The notes: generated from the sequence alone by a model not told the origin. Shown: positions 7,885 to 17,984, counted from the first letter of the stretch. The stretch is 64,000 nucleotides of DNA from Lacticigenium naphthae DSM 19658 (GCF_000425865.1 NZ_AUEG01000002.1:62001-126000), one strand, 5' to 3'. Numbers and translations: made by a program.

Positions 7885-8579
7885 TAATCCTCTCCCTCTG
7901 CATCCAACAACATCGCGAGTTCGTCAATGGCTAAGCGGTGATCTTCAACTATCGACAACGCTTGTTCCAATATGAACCAACCCTCAGTGGATATTGTCGT
8001 TCTATTTGTCTCTTGGACTTGTTCCACAAGCCAGTCTTCCCTTTTCTTCAAACTATCCGGATGTTGGCGGGTCAGGTATTGTTGATACTTGATCAATAAA
8101 CGCATTCGATCTCGCTCACTTAAGTAGTGAAACTGATAAATAATGAGTGGTTTTACATACTGCATGTCCAATTTATTGGCTAAAGCCCTTAATGGCGCTA
8201 CCAATTCATTCACTGTAAAGCCTTCACGCCCACCTGCCTGGTATTCTGTTTCTTTGATCCCGACAGAAATAACGAGACCAAACTCTTTTCCAGTTAGATT
8301 CTTTTGTTTTCCATAAGCAAAATCTTCGGTCAAGACCTCATCTTGCCACTTTTTTAACAAAGACGGCGTACTATACCAATAAAAAGGAAATTGAAATAGG
8401 ATCCGGTCATGTGCGAGCAACATTGCTTGTTCTTTTTCTCGATCGATTTTCCCGTCTGAATAAAGTGTATCCAAATGGCGAACTGTTATCGCAGCTGAGG
8501 AGGGAAGAGACTGCAGTAAATATTGTTGACTTCCTGAATCTTCAATTTCTGGATGGGAAATTAGCAGTAATGTTTTCAT
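7881..8579 (-). CDS. Flavodoxin-fold NAD(P)H dehydrogenase (quinone reductase-like)
   Basis: 232 residues. The N-terminal ~170 residues match the flavodoxin_2 (KefF/MdaB/YwrO) family: LLISHPE at the start of the FMN-binding beta strand, then FQFPFYWYSTPSLLKKWQDEVL, the hallmark flavin and dimer segment, and FGLVISVGIKETEY. These enzymes reduce quinones or nitro-compounds with NAD(P)H. The last ~60 residues are an extra acidic helical region not usual in the family. It is 13 bp after the aldo/keto reductase-like gene and overlaps the small gene downstream. Confidence 0.82.
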   Translation of the reverse strand: MKTLLLISHPEIEDSGSQQYLLQSLPSSAAITVRHLDTLYSDGKIDREKEQAMLLAHDRILFQFPFYWYSTPSLLKKWQDEVLTEDFAYGKQKNLTGKEFGLVISVGIKETEYQAGGREGFTVNELVAPLRALANKLDMQYVKPLIIYQFHYLSERDRMRLLIKYQQYLTRQHPDSLKKREDWLVEQVQETNRTTISTEGWFILEQALSIVEDHRLAIDELAMLLDAEGEDY

Positions 8580-8592
8580 TTCTGGCTCCTTT

Positions 8593-9405
8593 TTAATACG
8601 GTCGATTCCTTTTTTTTAACACATAAGGGATAGCTTCCATTTCTTTTTTTGTTAGGATGAAATCATCGATGTGCAGGCTTTCTTGTATTCGTTTTGAATT
8701 TTCCGATTGGGTGAGTACACTTATTTCGCGTTGAATAAGCCATTTATAAATCACTTGGATAGTCGTTTTTTGATAGTGTTCTGCAATCATACGTAAATCA
8801 GGATCATTGATAAGGTGCTGGCTTCCTCTTCCAAGAGGACCGCGTGCTATTGGCAGAATGCCTTCTTGTTTCAAATAACGGACCAGCGAGTATTGCGGCA
8901 TTTCTGGATGGATCTCTATTTGGTTCACCATCGGTTTGATGCGTGCATCTTTCATCAGTTCCTTTAAGTGTTTTTCCTGAAAATTACTTACGCCGATTAT
9001 CCGTATCTTTCCTGCATCATATAAGTCTTCCAAAGCTTTCCAGGCTTCTTTGTATTGTCCAACTGGCCAATTGATCAGGAATGCATCGATATAATCCGTT
9101 TCTAATCGTTCCAGTGTTTCTTCTACCGATTTTTGTGCATCTTCATACCGATAATCCGTATTCCATAATTTATACATCAGAAAAAGGTCTTCTCTTTTGA
9201 CGTCTGTGTGGTGCAGTAGTTTGTTCAACAGTTTTTCATTTTTATGGATGGTCGTTGTTTCAAATAAACGATAGCCAGATCCTAAAGCACTTTCTATGGC
9301 TGATGCCCTTTCCTTTTCTTCTGACTGTTGAAAAGGCGGCAACGTTATACCCATAGCCGGAATCATTCTTCCATTCGCTACTTCAAATTGCAATGCAGTC
9401 TTCAT
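8593..9405 (-). CDS. Aldo/keto reductase-family protein with degenerate catalytic tetrad
   Basis: 270 residues with the whole AKR barrel recognisable: GYRLFETTTIH, LETDYIDAFLINWPV, KAWxALEDLYDAGKIRIIGVSNF-like core, and NQIEIHPEMPQ. Standard AKRs use D-Y-K-H. Here the aligned residues are E49, H54, K79 and N112, so only the lysine remains. The IPKS cofactor-binding motif near the C-terminus reads LTQS, losing the lysine that normally holds NADPH phosphate. The frame is intact with a normal start and operon spacing (29 bp after the upstream gene, 13 bp before the next). It may therefore be a binding or regulatory pseudoenzyme, or have changed chemistry, rather than a decaying gene. Confidence 0.85.
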   Translation of the reverse strand: MKTALQFEVANGRMIPAMGITLPPFQQSEEKERASAIESALGSGYRLFETTTIHKNEKLLNKLLHHTDVKREDLFLMYKLWNTDYRYEDAQKSVEETLERLETDYIDAFLINWPVGQYKEAWKALEDLYDAGKIRIIGVSNFQEKHLKELMKDARIKPMVNQIEIHPEMPQYSLVRYLKQEGILPIARGPLGRGSQHLINDPDLRMIAEHYQKTTIQVIYKWLIQREISVLTQSENSKRIQESLHIDDFILTKKEMEAIPYVLKKRNRPY

Positions 9406-9434
9406 GACCGGTCATCCTTTCCTATTCCTCTCTA

Positions 9435-10466
9435 TTATAAAGGCTTATCTGTTTTTTTTCGAATATATTCAATCAGAGGAACACGTTCCACTAATTCCAC
9501 TTCTATTTCTACTGCTTCTAGCAGGCAACCAAAATAAGCTGACAGTTTTGCTTCACTAAAAATCGGAAAAATTATACTGAGTGGACGGACTCCTGATTGG
9601 ATGATGATCCGTAAAAAATTGCGTTGCATTTGGACACGATCGGATTCGATCAGTTTAGTCGTCCAGAACTGAGGAGTCGTTTCCGGTCGCACAATTGTGA
9701 GTAAGAGAGGATAGTAGCCACGAGGAGAAAATTGTGTATAAATAGCGCGTGGGATCGTTTCAATATCCATTTCCCACACGACCATTTCTTTTGGTAAGGA
9801 AAGGCCTCGCTGTTTTTCGAATTCTGTCAATAGAAAAGGACTTTCTGGAATGATTTTTTCACTGAGTCCAATAACTGCTATTTCGGGCAATTCATAATAG
9901 TTTTCTTGAAAGCTTCCATCAGTATTATATTGACGGGTGAGCACTTCGAATGAATCAGCGAGGGAATGATTATTTTCCGTAGCACATTTATCCGAGATAA
10001 ATTCTGTGACATATTTTAGAATGGCTGTAAATTTCTCCTGCTGTTCGTCTTCTAAAATGAGCGGTTCAAATCCGGGTAAGTACTCGATGAAACGGGGCCA
10101 TGCTTTTTTTCCTCTGAAGAGGATACCACTTTCTTTGATCGTCCGATACTCTTTCTTTGAACAATCTTCCCTATCTTCATAAGTAAGATGGATGCCCGTC
10201 TGATAAGCAATTCGTTCAAATTCTGGACGTGTCTGATCATAGTAATCCCATAATAACATTTCAAAGAAATAAGCAAGCTCCTTTGTGTCCCGATAAACTA
10301 CTAAGCCTTTTGCATCTTCCTCTTTCCCCCAGACAGACACATAAACGGGGCTCGAAGCATCCGGTAACTGAATGGCAAAAATATTTTCTTTCGAAAATTT
10401 CTCCCACGGTTTAAGCTTGTAGATTTCTTTACTGAATTGATATAAAGATGCACGTGCATTTTTCAT
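9435..10466 (-). CDS. DUF7309/DUF6930-like two-domain protein of unknown function
   Basis: 343 residues. The first ~130 residues begin with an LYQFSKEIYKLKPWEKF helix and FAIQLPDASSPVYVSVWG, resembling the DUF7309 pattern. The following segment (WPRFIEYLPGFEPLIL) resembles the start of DUF6930. The family names are from memory of the pattern and should be checked. No catalytic motif, signal peptide or membrane segment is seen, so it is probably cytoplasmic. It is the first gene of the minus-strand redox group, 29 bp before the aldo/keto reductase-like gene. Confidence 0.55.
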   Translation of the reverse strand: MKNARASLYQFSKEIYKLKPWEKFSKENIFAIQLPDASSPVYVSVWGKEEDAKGLVVYRDTKELAYFFEMLLWDYYDQTRPEFERIAYQTGIHLTYEDREDCSKKEYRTIKESGILFRGKKAWPRFIEYLPGFEPLILEDEQQEKFTAILKYVTEFISDKCATENNHSLADSFEVLTRQYNTDGSFQENYYELPEIAVIGLSEKIIPESPFLLTEFEKQRGLSLPKEMVVWEMDIETIPRAIYTQFSPRGYYPLLLTIVRPETTPQFWTTKLIESDRVQMQRNFLRIIIQSGVRPLSIIFPIFSEAKLSAYFGCLLEAVEIEVELVERVPLIEYIRKKTDKPL

Positions 10467-10602
10467 ACTCTGCGCCTCTTTTCCTAAGACATACCACTTT
10501 CTTCTATTATCTCAATAAGTTGAAAAAAAGAGAAGAAGAAGGTGTTTCTATTTGACAATTGTTTTAATTCCTCTACAAGAAAATGGATGCGTCTTCTCTA
10601 CA

Positions 10603-10640
10603 TGAGTCGAGACTGGAACAAAAGTCCCAGCCTCGACTCA
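10603..10640. repeat. Large stem-loop, possible intergenic repeat element
   Basis: TGAGTCGAGACTGG (10603-10616) faces CCAGCCTCGACTCA (10627-10640), a 14-bp stem with one mismatch around a 10-base loop. Neither strand has the T-tract of a classical terminator. The ~105 bases to its right up to glpK contain no reading frame. The block may be a dispersed palindromic repeat. No second copy was seen in this window. Confidence 0.5.
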
Positions 10641-10752
10641 CTTCACGTTGGTGTAGGCGATATCGATCCGCATTAGCTATTACTGCTTCGCCAGTTTACT
10701 CGTAAAGCAGCCGAATCGTTATTCAGATCTGTTCACCTTTTGTCCCGCTATT

Positions 10753-12348
<1,596 letters not shown>

Positions 12349-12427
12349 TTATTTTGTGCAAAACCTTTTAGAAAAAACGCTTCTTGAACTATACTATGGA
12401 TAGAGAAAAAAGATTGGAGGGAATGTG

Positions 12428-12910
12428 ATGGACATATTTTTATGGATCGTCGTCCTCAGTTTGTTCGCTCTTAGTTTTATGGGTCTAGTTTTTCCCATTT
12501 TACCATCTGTACTTGCTGTATGGGGTGGTTTCTTAGTTTACACTTTCTTCATTAATTCTCAAGCGTTATCTCCTTTCTTTTGGATAGGAATGATTGCCTT
12601 AACGTTTATATTATTGATAGCGAATGTTTTAGCGAATCAACTGGCGGTAAGAAAATTTGGCGGCAGTAAATTAGGAGAAAAAGTCGCAGCGGTTTCCGTT
12701 ATCGTAGGAGCCTTTATCTACCCACCGATTGGTATGATCGTTCTTCCTTTTGTGGCTGTTTATTTAATCGAATGGGTTCAACGAAGGAATCCGAAAGAGG
12801 CTTTGCAAGTTGCTACTGGTTCGTTGATCGGCTTTTTTAGTGGTCAAGTTGCTGAAGGGCTGATCCAAGCAATTATGATCGGCTGGTTCTTTCTTAGTAT
12901 CTGGCTTTAG
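12428..12910 (+). CDS. DUF456-family membrane protein
   Basis: About 160 residues with four to five hydrophobic segments. The ATG at 12428 is used instead of the adjacent in-frame GTG at 12425 because GGAGGG is then correctly spaced. The layout matches DUF456: a first helix with GLVFPILPSVLAVWGG, the RKFGGSKLGEKVAAVSVIVGAF-type loop, and a glycine-rich C-terminal helix pair. Function is unknown; the protein is inner-membrane. It is a single gene with its own terminator. Confidence 0.82.
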   Translation: MDIFLWIVVLSLFALSFMGLVFPILPSVLAVWGGFLVYTFFINSQALSPFFWIGMIALTFILLIANVLANQLAVRKFGGSKLGEKVAAVSVIVGAFIYPPIGMIVLPFVAVYLIEWVQRRNPKEALQVATGSLIGFFSGQVAEGLIQAIMIGWFFLSIWL

Positions 12911-12928
12911 CCACATTTGAAAATTGGG

Positions 12929-12976
12929 AACAATTTGTAGACGAGAGTATTTTCTCAGCTGCAAATTGTTTTTTTT
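12929..12976 (+). terminator. Terminator of the DUF456 gene
   Basis: AACAATTTGTAG pairs with CTGCAAATTGTT around an 18-base loop, followed by a run of Ts. Confidence 0.8.
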
Positions 12977-13041
12977 ACTATGACAAAAAAACCATTTTTA
13001 AAAAAAGAAAGAAAGAGTTTTGAATTTTTCACTCTTTTGCC

Positions 13042-13070
13042 TTTACAAAATATACCTTAGGGGGTATAAT
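13042..13070 (+). promoter_or_regulatory. Sulfur-operon promoter with embedded CsoR/CstR-like operator
   Basis: TTTACA (13042-13047) and TATAAT (13065-13070) are 17 bp apart. Inside the spacer and overlapping the -10 is TATACC-N6-GGTATA (13051-13068) with a G-rich centre. It resembles the ATACCCC/GGGGTAT operators of CsoR-family repressors, including the persulfide sensor CstR. Binding there would block RNA polymerase. The genes downstream are rhodaneses and a CoA persulfide reductase-type enzyme, which is the known CstR target class. No CsoR-family gene is in this window. Confidence 0.7.
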
Positions 13071-13116
13071 TGGAATCGTTGAGTTACAAAAAATAAAGTA
13101 CCACCAGGAGGAATTT

Positions 13117-13422
13117 ATGTTTTTTAGTCGTATGCCTTCCATTTCTACCAAAGAATTGGAACAAAAACTATCCGAAAAAATAGAACTAATAGATGTACGT
13201 GAAACAAATGAATTCGCAAATGGACACATTCCACGTGCCAAGAATATTCCTCTAGGAAAGATCGATAAGTATAAACCAAATGGTACGGTTTACGTTATCT
13301 GCCAGTCAGGTATGCGTAGCAAGCGTGCTGCTAAAATATTAAAAGCAAAAGACTGTGATGTAGTGAATGTCAAAGGCGGCATGTCTGCATGGTCTGGTAA
13401 AACCAGAGGAGGAAAATTATAA
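13117..13422 (+). CDS. Rhodanese-like sulfurtransferase (single domain)
   Basis: 101 residues forming one rhodanese domain: ELIDVRETNEFANGHIPRA near residues 23-41, the active-site loop CQSGMRS with catalytic C62, and the closing VKGGMSAW. It transfers sulfane sulfur via a cysteine persulfide. A strong AGGAGG site precedes the ATG. It is the first gene of a four-gene operon, 2 bp before the reductase gene. The partner is probably CoA or another low-molecular-weight thiol, inferred from context. Confidence 0.93.
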   Translation: MFFSRMPSISTKELEQKLSEKIELIDVRETNEFANGHIPRAKNIPLGKIDKYKPNGTVYVICQSGMRSKRAAKILKAKDCDVVNVKGGMSAWSGKTRGGKL

Positions 13423-13424
13423 AC

Positions 13425-15077
13425 ATGAAAATCGTTATAGTTGGAGGCGTCGCTGGCGGAATGTCCGCTGCTACTCGCTTACGCCGTTTAAATGAAGACG
13501 CAGAAATAATTGTATTAGAAAAAGGCCCTTATGTTTCTTTCGCAAACTGTGGCCTTCCTTATTACGTTGCACAAGAAATTACAGATCGCGAAGAATTGCT
13601 CGTTCAAACACCCGAAAAATTAAAAAATCGATTCAACTTGGATGTCCGCCCAAATAGTGAAGCGGTAGCGATCGATGGCGACAAAAAAATGGTTCGTGTG
13701 AAATCGCTAGATGAAGAATACGAGTTGCCTTATGATAAATTGATTCTTTCACCTGGTGCACGTCCTTTTATCCCACCAGCAGCTGGATTAGAAGAAGCTT
13801 CAAATATCTTTACTTTACGTTCTATTCCTGATGTAGATGGTATAATGGCATACATTGAAGCACATCAACCGAAAAAAGCAGTCGTCATCGGCGCTGGCTT
13901 TATTGGTTTAGAAATGGCCGAAAGTATGGTCCACCGTGGTATCGAAGTGACTATTGTCGAAAAAGCACCGCATGTTCTTCCTCCGTTAGATGAAGAAATG
14001 GCCGCTTACATCTCTAAAGAACTCGAAGCGAACAATGTAAAACTCTATACCGGTCTGTCAGCACAAGCCTTTGAAGAAAACGGGAAATATGTTGTTTTGG
14101 AAAATGGTGAGCGTCTTGAGAGCGACATTACCTTAATGTCTGTCGGTGTTCAACCGGAATCGACCCTTGCCCAAAGCGCAGGTGTCAAAGTAGGCATGCG
14201 TGGCGGAATTTTAGTGGATGATCAGTATGAAACAAGCGTAAAAGATATCTATGCTGTTGGAGACGCGATCATTGTCAAACAACAGATCACGGGTCAAGAT
14301 GCTATGATAGCACTAGCTTCTCCTGCCAACCGTCAAGGAAGACAAGTTGCCGATATCATCAGTGGCTATAAGCGTACAAATAAAGGGAGCATCGGAACGG
14401 CGATCGTCCGCGTGTTCAACCAGACAGCTGCTTCAACTGGATTAACTGAACGTCAATTAAAAATGAGTGAAATTCCTTATCAAACGGTTCACGTTCAAGG
14501 AAAAAACCATGCGGGCTATTATCCAAATGCAACAGATCTCCTGTTAAAAGTCCTATTCGATCCAAAAACTGGTAAAATCTTTGGTGCACAAGCTATCGGA
14601 GCAGATGGTGCAGACAAACGGATCGACATCATCGCTACAGCGATAAAAGGGAACTTAACTGTTCATGACTTACCTGAATTAGAGTTTACGTATGCACCAC
14701 CATTCGGTTCTGCTAAGGATCCTGTCAATATGGCTGGTTATGCTGCGTTGAACGTATTAGAAGGACATTCTGATACTATCCAATGGTATGAATTAGAAGA
14801 CCTTATTAAGGATGGCTGGTTATTGCTGGATGTTCGTGACGAAAAAGAAGTCACCGAAGATGGCCGCTTGAAAAATTCGCTCGTTATTCCATTAAATGAA
14901 TTACGTGATCGTTTAACTGAAGTGCCAACTGATAAAAATATTATTGTCAGCTGCTTTAGTGGCCAAAGAAGTTATATCGCTGAACGTTTATTGAAACAAA
15001 AAGGCTACACGGTTAAAAATCTTGACGGTGCATTCAGTCTATATAGCACTGTCCAATCAGAAAAGGTGGAAAAATAA
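13425..15077 (+). CDS. CoA-disulfide/CoA-persulfide reductase with C-terminal rhodanese domain
   Basis: 550 residues. Residues 1-~440 are a pyridine-nucleotide disulfide oxidoreductase: FAD site GGVAGGMSAATRLRR, the single redox cysteine C42 in SFANCGLPYYV, the NAD(P)H site GAGFIGLEMAE, and YAVGDA for FAD. Residues ~455-545 are a rhodanese domain with the loop CFSGQRS (C510). This fusion is the architecture of CoA-disulfide reductase-RHD proteins and enterococcal CoA-persulfide reductase, which use NADH to reduce persulfides or polysulfides, releasing sulfide. It lies between two single rhodaneses, with 2 bp before it and no gap after it. Confidence 0.93.
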   Translation: MKIVIVGGVAGGMSAATRLRRLNEDAEIIVLEKGPYVSFANCGLPYYVAQEITDREELLVQTPEKLKNRFNLDVRPNSEAVAIDGDKKMVRVKSLDEEYELPYDKLILSPGARPFIPPAAGLEEASNIFTLRSIPDVDGIMAYIEAHQPKKAVVIGAGFIGLEMAESMVHRGIEVTIVEKAPHVLPPLDEEMAAYISKELEANNVKLYTGLSAQAFEENGKYVVLENGERLESDITLMSVGVQPESTLAQSAGVKVGMRGGILVDDQYETSVKDIYAVGDAIIVKQQITGQDAMIALASPANRQGRQVADIISGYKRTNKGSIGTAIVRVFNQTAASTGLTERQLKMSEIPYQTVHVQGKNHAGYYPNATDLLLKVLFDPKTGKIFGAQAIGADGADKRIDIIATAIKGNLTVHDLPELEFTYAPPFGSAKDPVNMAGYAALNVLEGHSDTIQWYELEDLIKDGWLLLDVRDEKEVTEDGRLKNSLVIPLNELRDRLTEVPTDKNIIVSCFSGQRSYIAERLLKQKGYTVKNLDGAFSLYSTVQSEKVEK

Positions 15078-15374
15078 ATGTATAAATCAATTTCAGTACC
15101 CGAATTAGAACAAAAATTAAAAAAAGAAGAGGTCGTTGTTTTGGATGTACGTGAAACTCACGAACACCAAGCCGGACACATTAAAGGTGCACAATTGTTG
15201 CCTCTTAGTGGATTCCCCGAAAACATTAACGAATTAAACAAAGATACTGAATACCACGTAATCTGTTTTACTGGATCACGTTCAAGCATGGCGTGTGAAT
15301 ATTTAGGGAATGCGGGTTACAATGTAGTTAATGTGATGGGTGGCATGTCCGCTTGGCGCGGTGAAACAGTTTAA
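15078..15374 (+). CDS. Rhodanese-like sulfurtransferase, second copy
   Basis: 98 residues: VVLDVRETHEHQAGHIKGA, the active loop CFTGSRS (C63) and the closing VMGGMSAWRG. It starts directly after the stop of the reductase gene, so it is translationally coupled. Its active loop differs from the first rhodanese (CFTG versus CQSG), suggesting different donors or acceptors. The ligand is unknown. Confidence 0.92.
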   Translation: MYKSISVPELEQKLKKEEVVVLDVRETHEHQAGHIKGAQLLPLSGFPENINELNKDTEYHVICFTGSRSSMACEYLGNAGYNVVNVMGGMSAWRGETV

Positions 15375-15415
15375 CCGTACCCTATTCACATAAAAAAAAT
15401 CAAGGAGGAAACACA

Positions 15416-15802
15416 ATGGATATTCAATTCAAAGTAGAAACAAGTAAAGATTTTGCTTCCGCAATCGCTGCACTTAAAGAAGAAATGAGTCAATACGGTT
15501 TTGGTGTGCTTTGGGAAATGAATTTCAAAGATAAACTCCAAGCTAAAGGGCTTGATTTTGATAAAAACTTCCAAATAATGGAAGCCTGCAATCCTAAGCA
15601 AGCAAAAGTTGTTCTCGACAAAGACATTGAAGCTGGGTATTTCTTGCCTTGTAAAGTAGTCGTGTATGAAAAAGATGAAAAAGTCTTTGTAGGAATGTTA
15701 CGTCCAACGTTATTGATGGATATGATGGATGTGGCCGGACTAGAGGCTATTGCTCAAGAAGTCGAAGAAGACTTGAAAAAAGCAATCGAAGCAGTAAAAT
15801 AA
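15416..15802 (+). CDS. DUF302-family protein
   Basis: 128 residues that fit DUF302: VETSKDFASAIAALKEEMSQYGFGVLW-type opening, an EACNPKQAKVVL motif with a conserved cysteine, LPCKVVVYE, and a C-terminal helix. Members are often found beside sulfur, rhodanese and CsoR-type genes and are proposed to bind small ligands; no function is proven. It follows the second rhodanese by 41 bp with an AAGGAGG site, and the operon ends at a strong terminator behind it. Confidence 0.85.
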   Translation: MDIQFKVETSKDFASAIAALKEEMSQYGFGVLWEMNFKDKLQAKGLDFDKNFQIMEACNPKQAKVVLDKDIEAGYFLPCKVVVYEKDEKVFVGMLRPTLLMDMMDVAGLEAIAQEVEEDLKKAIEAVK

Positions 15803-15820
15803 ATAAGAAGATACTAGTAA

Positions 15821-15854
15821 AGAAGAATCGGATTTTTCCGGTTCTTCTTTTTTT
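15821..15854 (+). terminator. Terminator of the sulfur operon
   Basis: AGAAGAATCGGA (15821-15832) pairs with TCCGGTTCTTCT (15837-15848) and a T-tract follows. Confidence 0.9.
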
Positions 15855-16351
15855 ATATGATCATACGCCTCTGATCCCTCAAAATGAACGTGCGGCAACA
15901 TGTGAACAAACTCGAATAGAGCTTTGCGCAAGTAATAGCTTTTCCGGAAAATCAATGGTGAGAGCTACTATTGCAGCAACCGTTTGCTGTCGATAGTTGA
16001 AAAGATGCAGAAACATTCTGGGGCACTATACCTATTTTCTTCACCGGCCTCTCTTGTATTTGTTTCGTGCGGGTATCATCACTCGCTCTCACACTAACCT
16101 TTAACGGAGCCAGATAGTTTTAGAATTTAAAAGTTTCTATTTTAAATGACACCTAATCGGACTTATTTGTTATCCGCTGTCTTTCCATTGTTTTTGGATG
16201 ATTTTATAGAAATCCATTAACAGGCACTGAGTTGATTTCGACTGCTGAAATCTGATTTAAGAAGCTTTTTTCTTTGCTTTTTAATTTTTGTTTAGTGTAA
16301 GTTAGACATATACAGACCGTCATTGAGACCAACGAAATGAGGGGGAAGAAC
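15855..16351. other. Intergenic region of about 500 bp with no recognised gene
   Basis: No frame with a ribosome binding site and a plausible protein was found on either strand. A 71-codon minus-strand frame overlaps the terminator and DUF302 end and looks like a shadow. An imperfect inverted pair (GTAATAGCT near 15931 and AGCTACTAT near 15963) is present. The base composition is less AT-rich on the left than on the right, and it could hold decayed sequence. The right end supplies the promoter for the Mur ligase gene. Confidence 0.4.
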
Positions 16352-17830
16352 ATGAAGATCAACTTTCAAAAAGAATTTGACCGTAGCTTGATCCGTGCTA
16401 TTTATGGAAAGCCTGTCCCTCATGTTTCATCTCTTGAATATAATTCGAAAAATGTTAAACAATATACGGCTTTTTTCTGTATTCCTGGCGAAAAATTTGA
16501 CGGCCATCAATTTATAGAAGATGCTTTGACACGAGGAGCCTCTGTTATTATTGGTACACAATCACAACACTTGAGGCACCTTTCTTTTCGCTATCCCGAA
16601 ACGACTTTTATACTCGTTTATGATGTAAAATATTTTATGGCTCGCTTTTCTGCTGTTTTTTATAACAGTAGCTATACCCACCTCTCGACCTTTGCCGTAA
16701 CAGGGACAAATGGAAAAACAACAGTCGTTTCCTATATCCGTTCATTATTAAATTATTTAGGTGTTCCAACTGGCTCGATCGGGACCGCAGGCATATGGGA
16801 CGATCAAATCAAACTCGATCTCAATCACTCAACACACACGACCCCTGAAGCCCCGGATCTGCACAGAGCTCTGGACACTTTTTATACACAAAAATTGAAA
16901 GCGGTTGCAATCGAAGTGACTTCTATTGCTCTTGAACAACAACGTGTTGCAGATATGCTATTTGATGTTGGGATCCATACGAATTTGACCCCTGAGCATC
17001 TCGATTTTCATTCTTCTTTTGAAGAATATAAGCAAGCTAAGTTAAAACTTTTCCGACAGGTCAAAACTGCAGTCGTCAATTTGGATGATCTTGGAATGGC
17101 ACAAGATATTTTGCATTCCTTTGAGGGGCCTCTCCTGACCTATAGTTTAATACAAGAAGCAGATGTAATGGCTCAAGCTATTGAAACTAGAAAAGAAGGT
17201 ACTGATTTCGAACTGCGTATCCATGATTTTTCTGCTCAGGTTCACTCTCCTATTTACGGAGCATTTAATGTTTCCAATTTATTAGCAGCTATCTGTGCTT
17301 GTCTACAATTAAATATCGCACCTGCTTTACTCGCAGAAGCTGTGGAGGAGGTTGGAAATACAGCGGGACGCTTTGAGGTTTTTGACCATTACGCAGACTA
17401 TACACTCATTTTGGACTTTGCTCATACACCCAGCGGATTGGAAAGCGTTGTGAAAACAGCTCAAGACTTACCGCATAATCGGCTTATTTTACTGATTACA
17501 GGCGTTGGGTTGCGAGATCCTAGACAGCGCCCTCAACTAGCCAGGGCAGTTGAAGGAAAAGCAGATGAAATTATTGTCAGTGTTGACCACCCTCATTTTT
17601 TTGACAGGCAGATGATTGCCGATGATGTATTAAAGGGATTTCAAGGTGCTAAAAGGAATGTTCAAGTCATCTTACAGAGAGAAGAAGCTATTCATGCTGC
17701 TCTTTCTCAAGCTCAAGCGGGTGACATTGTGTTGCTCACTGGTCTTGGTTCAGGTGGGTATCAAGTGATTGAGGGACAGAATATTCCTTATTCTGACGAG
17801 GAAGTTATCCAACGTTATTTTCAAGAATAA
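16352..17830 (+). CDS. Mur ligase-family protein (MurE-like paralogue)
   Basis: 492 residues from the ATG at 16352, which has AGGGGGAAG in front; an ATG 15 bases earlier lacks one. The three Mur ligase domains are present: an N-terminal UDP-binding-like domain, the ATP site TGTNGKTT (117-124) followed by the HTTPEAPDLH element of MurE, and a C-terminal domain with DFAHTPSGLESVV. The carbamylated-lysine region (YKQAKLKLF) is kept. Where MurE enzymes have DNPR or a similar substrate-selection motif, this protein reads VDHPHF. It stands alone with no cell-division genes nearby. It is therefore probably a second, specialised ligase for a muramyl or amino-acid substrate that cannot be named from sequence. 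Confidence 0.82.
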   Translation: MKINFQKEFDRSLIRAIYGKPVPHVSSLEYNSKNVKQYTAFFCIPGEKFDGHQFIEDALTRGASVIIGTQSQHLRHLSFRYPETTFILVYDVKYFMARFSAVFYNSSYTHLSTFAVTGTNGKTTVVSYIRSLLNYLGVPTGSIGTAGIWDDQIKLDLNHSTHTTPEAPDLHRALDTFYTQKLKAVAIEVTSIALEQQRVADMLFDVGIHTNLTPEHLDFHSSFEEYKQAKLKLFRQVKTAVVNLDDLGMAQDILHSFEGPLLTYSLIQEADVMAQAIETRKEGTDFELRIHDFSAQVHSPIYGAFNVSNLLAAICACLQLNIAPALLAEAVEEVGNTAGRFEVFDHYADYTLILDFAHTPSGLESVVKTAQDLPHNRLILLITGVGLRDPRQRPQLARAVEGKADEIIVSVDHPHFFDRQMIADDVLKGFQGAKRNVQVILQREEAIHAALSQAQAGDIVLLTGLGSGGYQVIEGQNIPYSDEEVIQRYFQE

Positions 17831-17984
17831 CATTGGCTAACTTTTTTTTACTGTTCATTCTTATCCTAATTTTACTAAGTTGGCAGTCGTCCATTTCCGA
17901 GACGGCCCAGACTGATTTTATCTACTAACCTTTTTCACCCAAAGGAAGCACATCAGAGGTTTACAGGGTGGCCCATTCCTAAAC

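Noticed and set aside
15740-15955. Minus-strand 71-codon frame crossing the sulfur-operon terminator
   Set aside because: It overlaps a real gene end and a strong hairpin and lacks a ribosome binding site.
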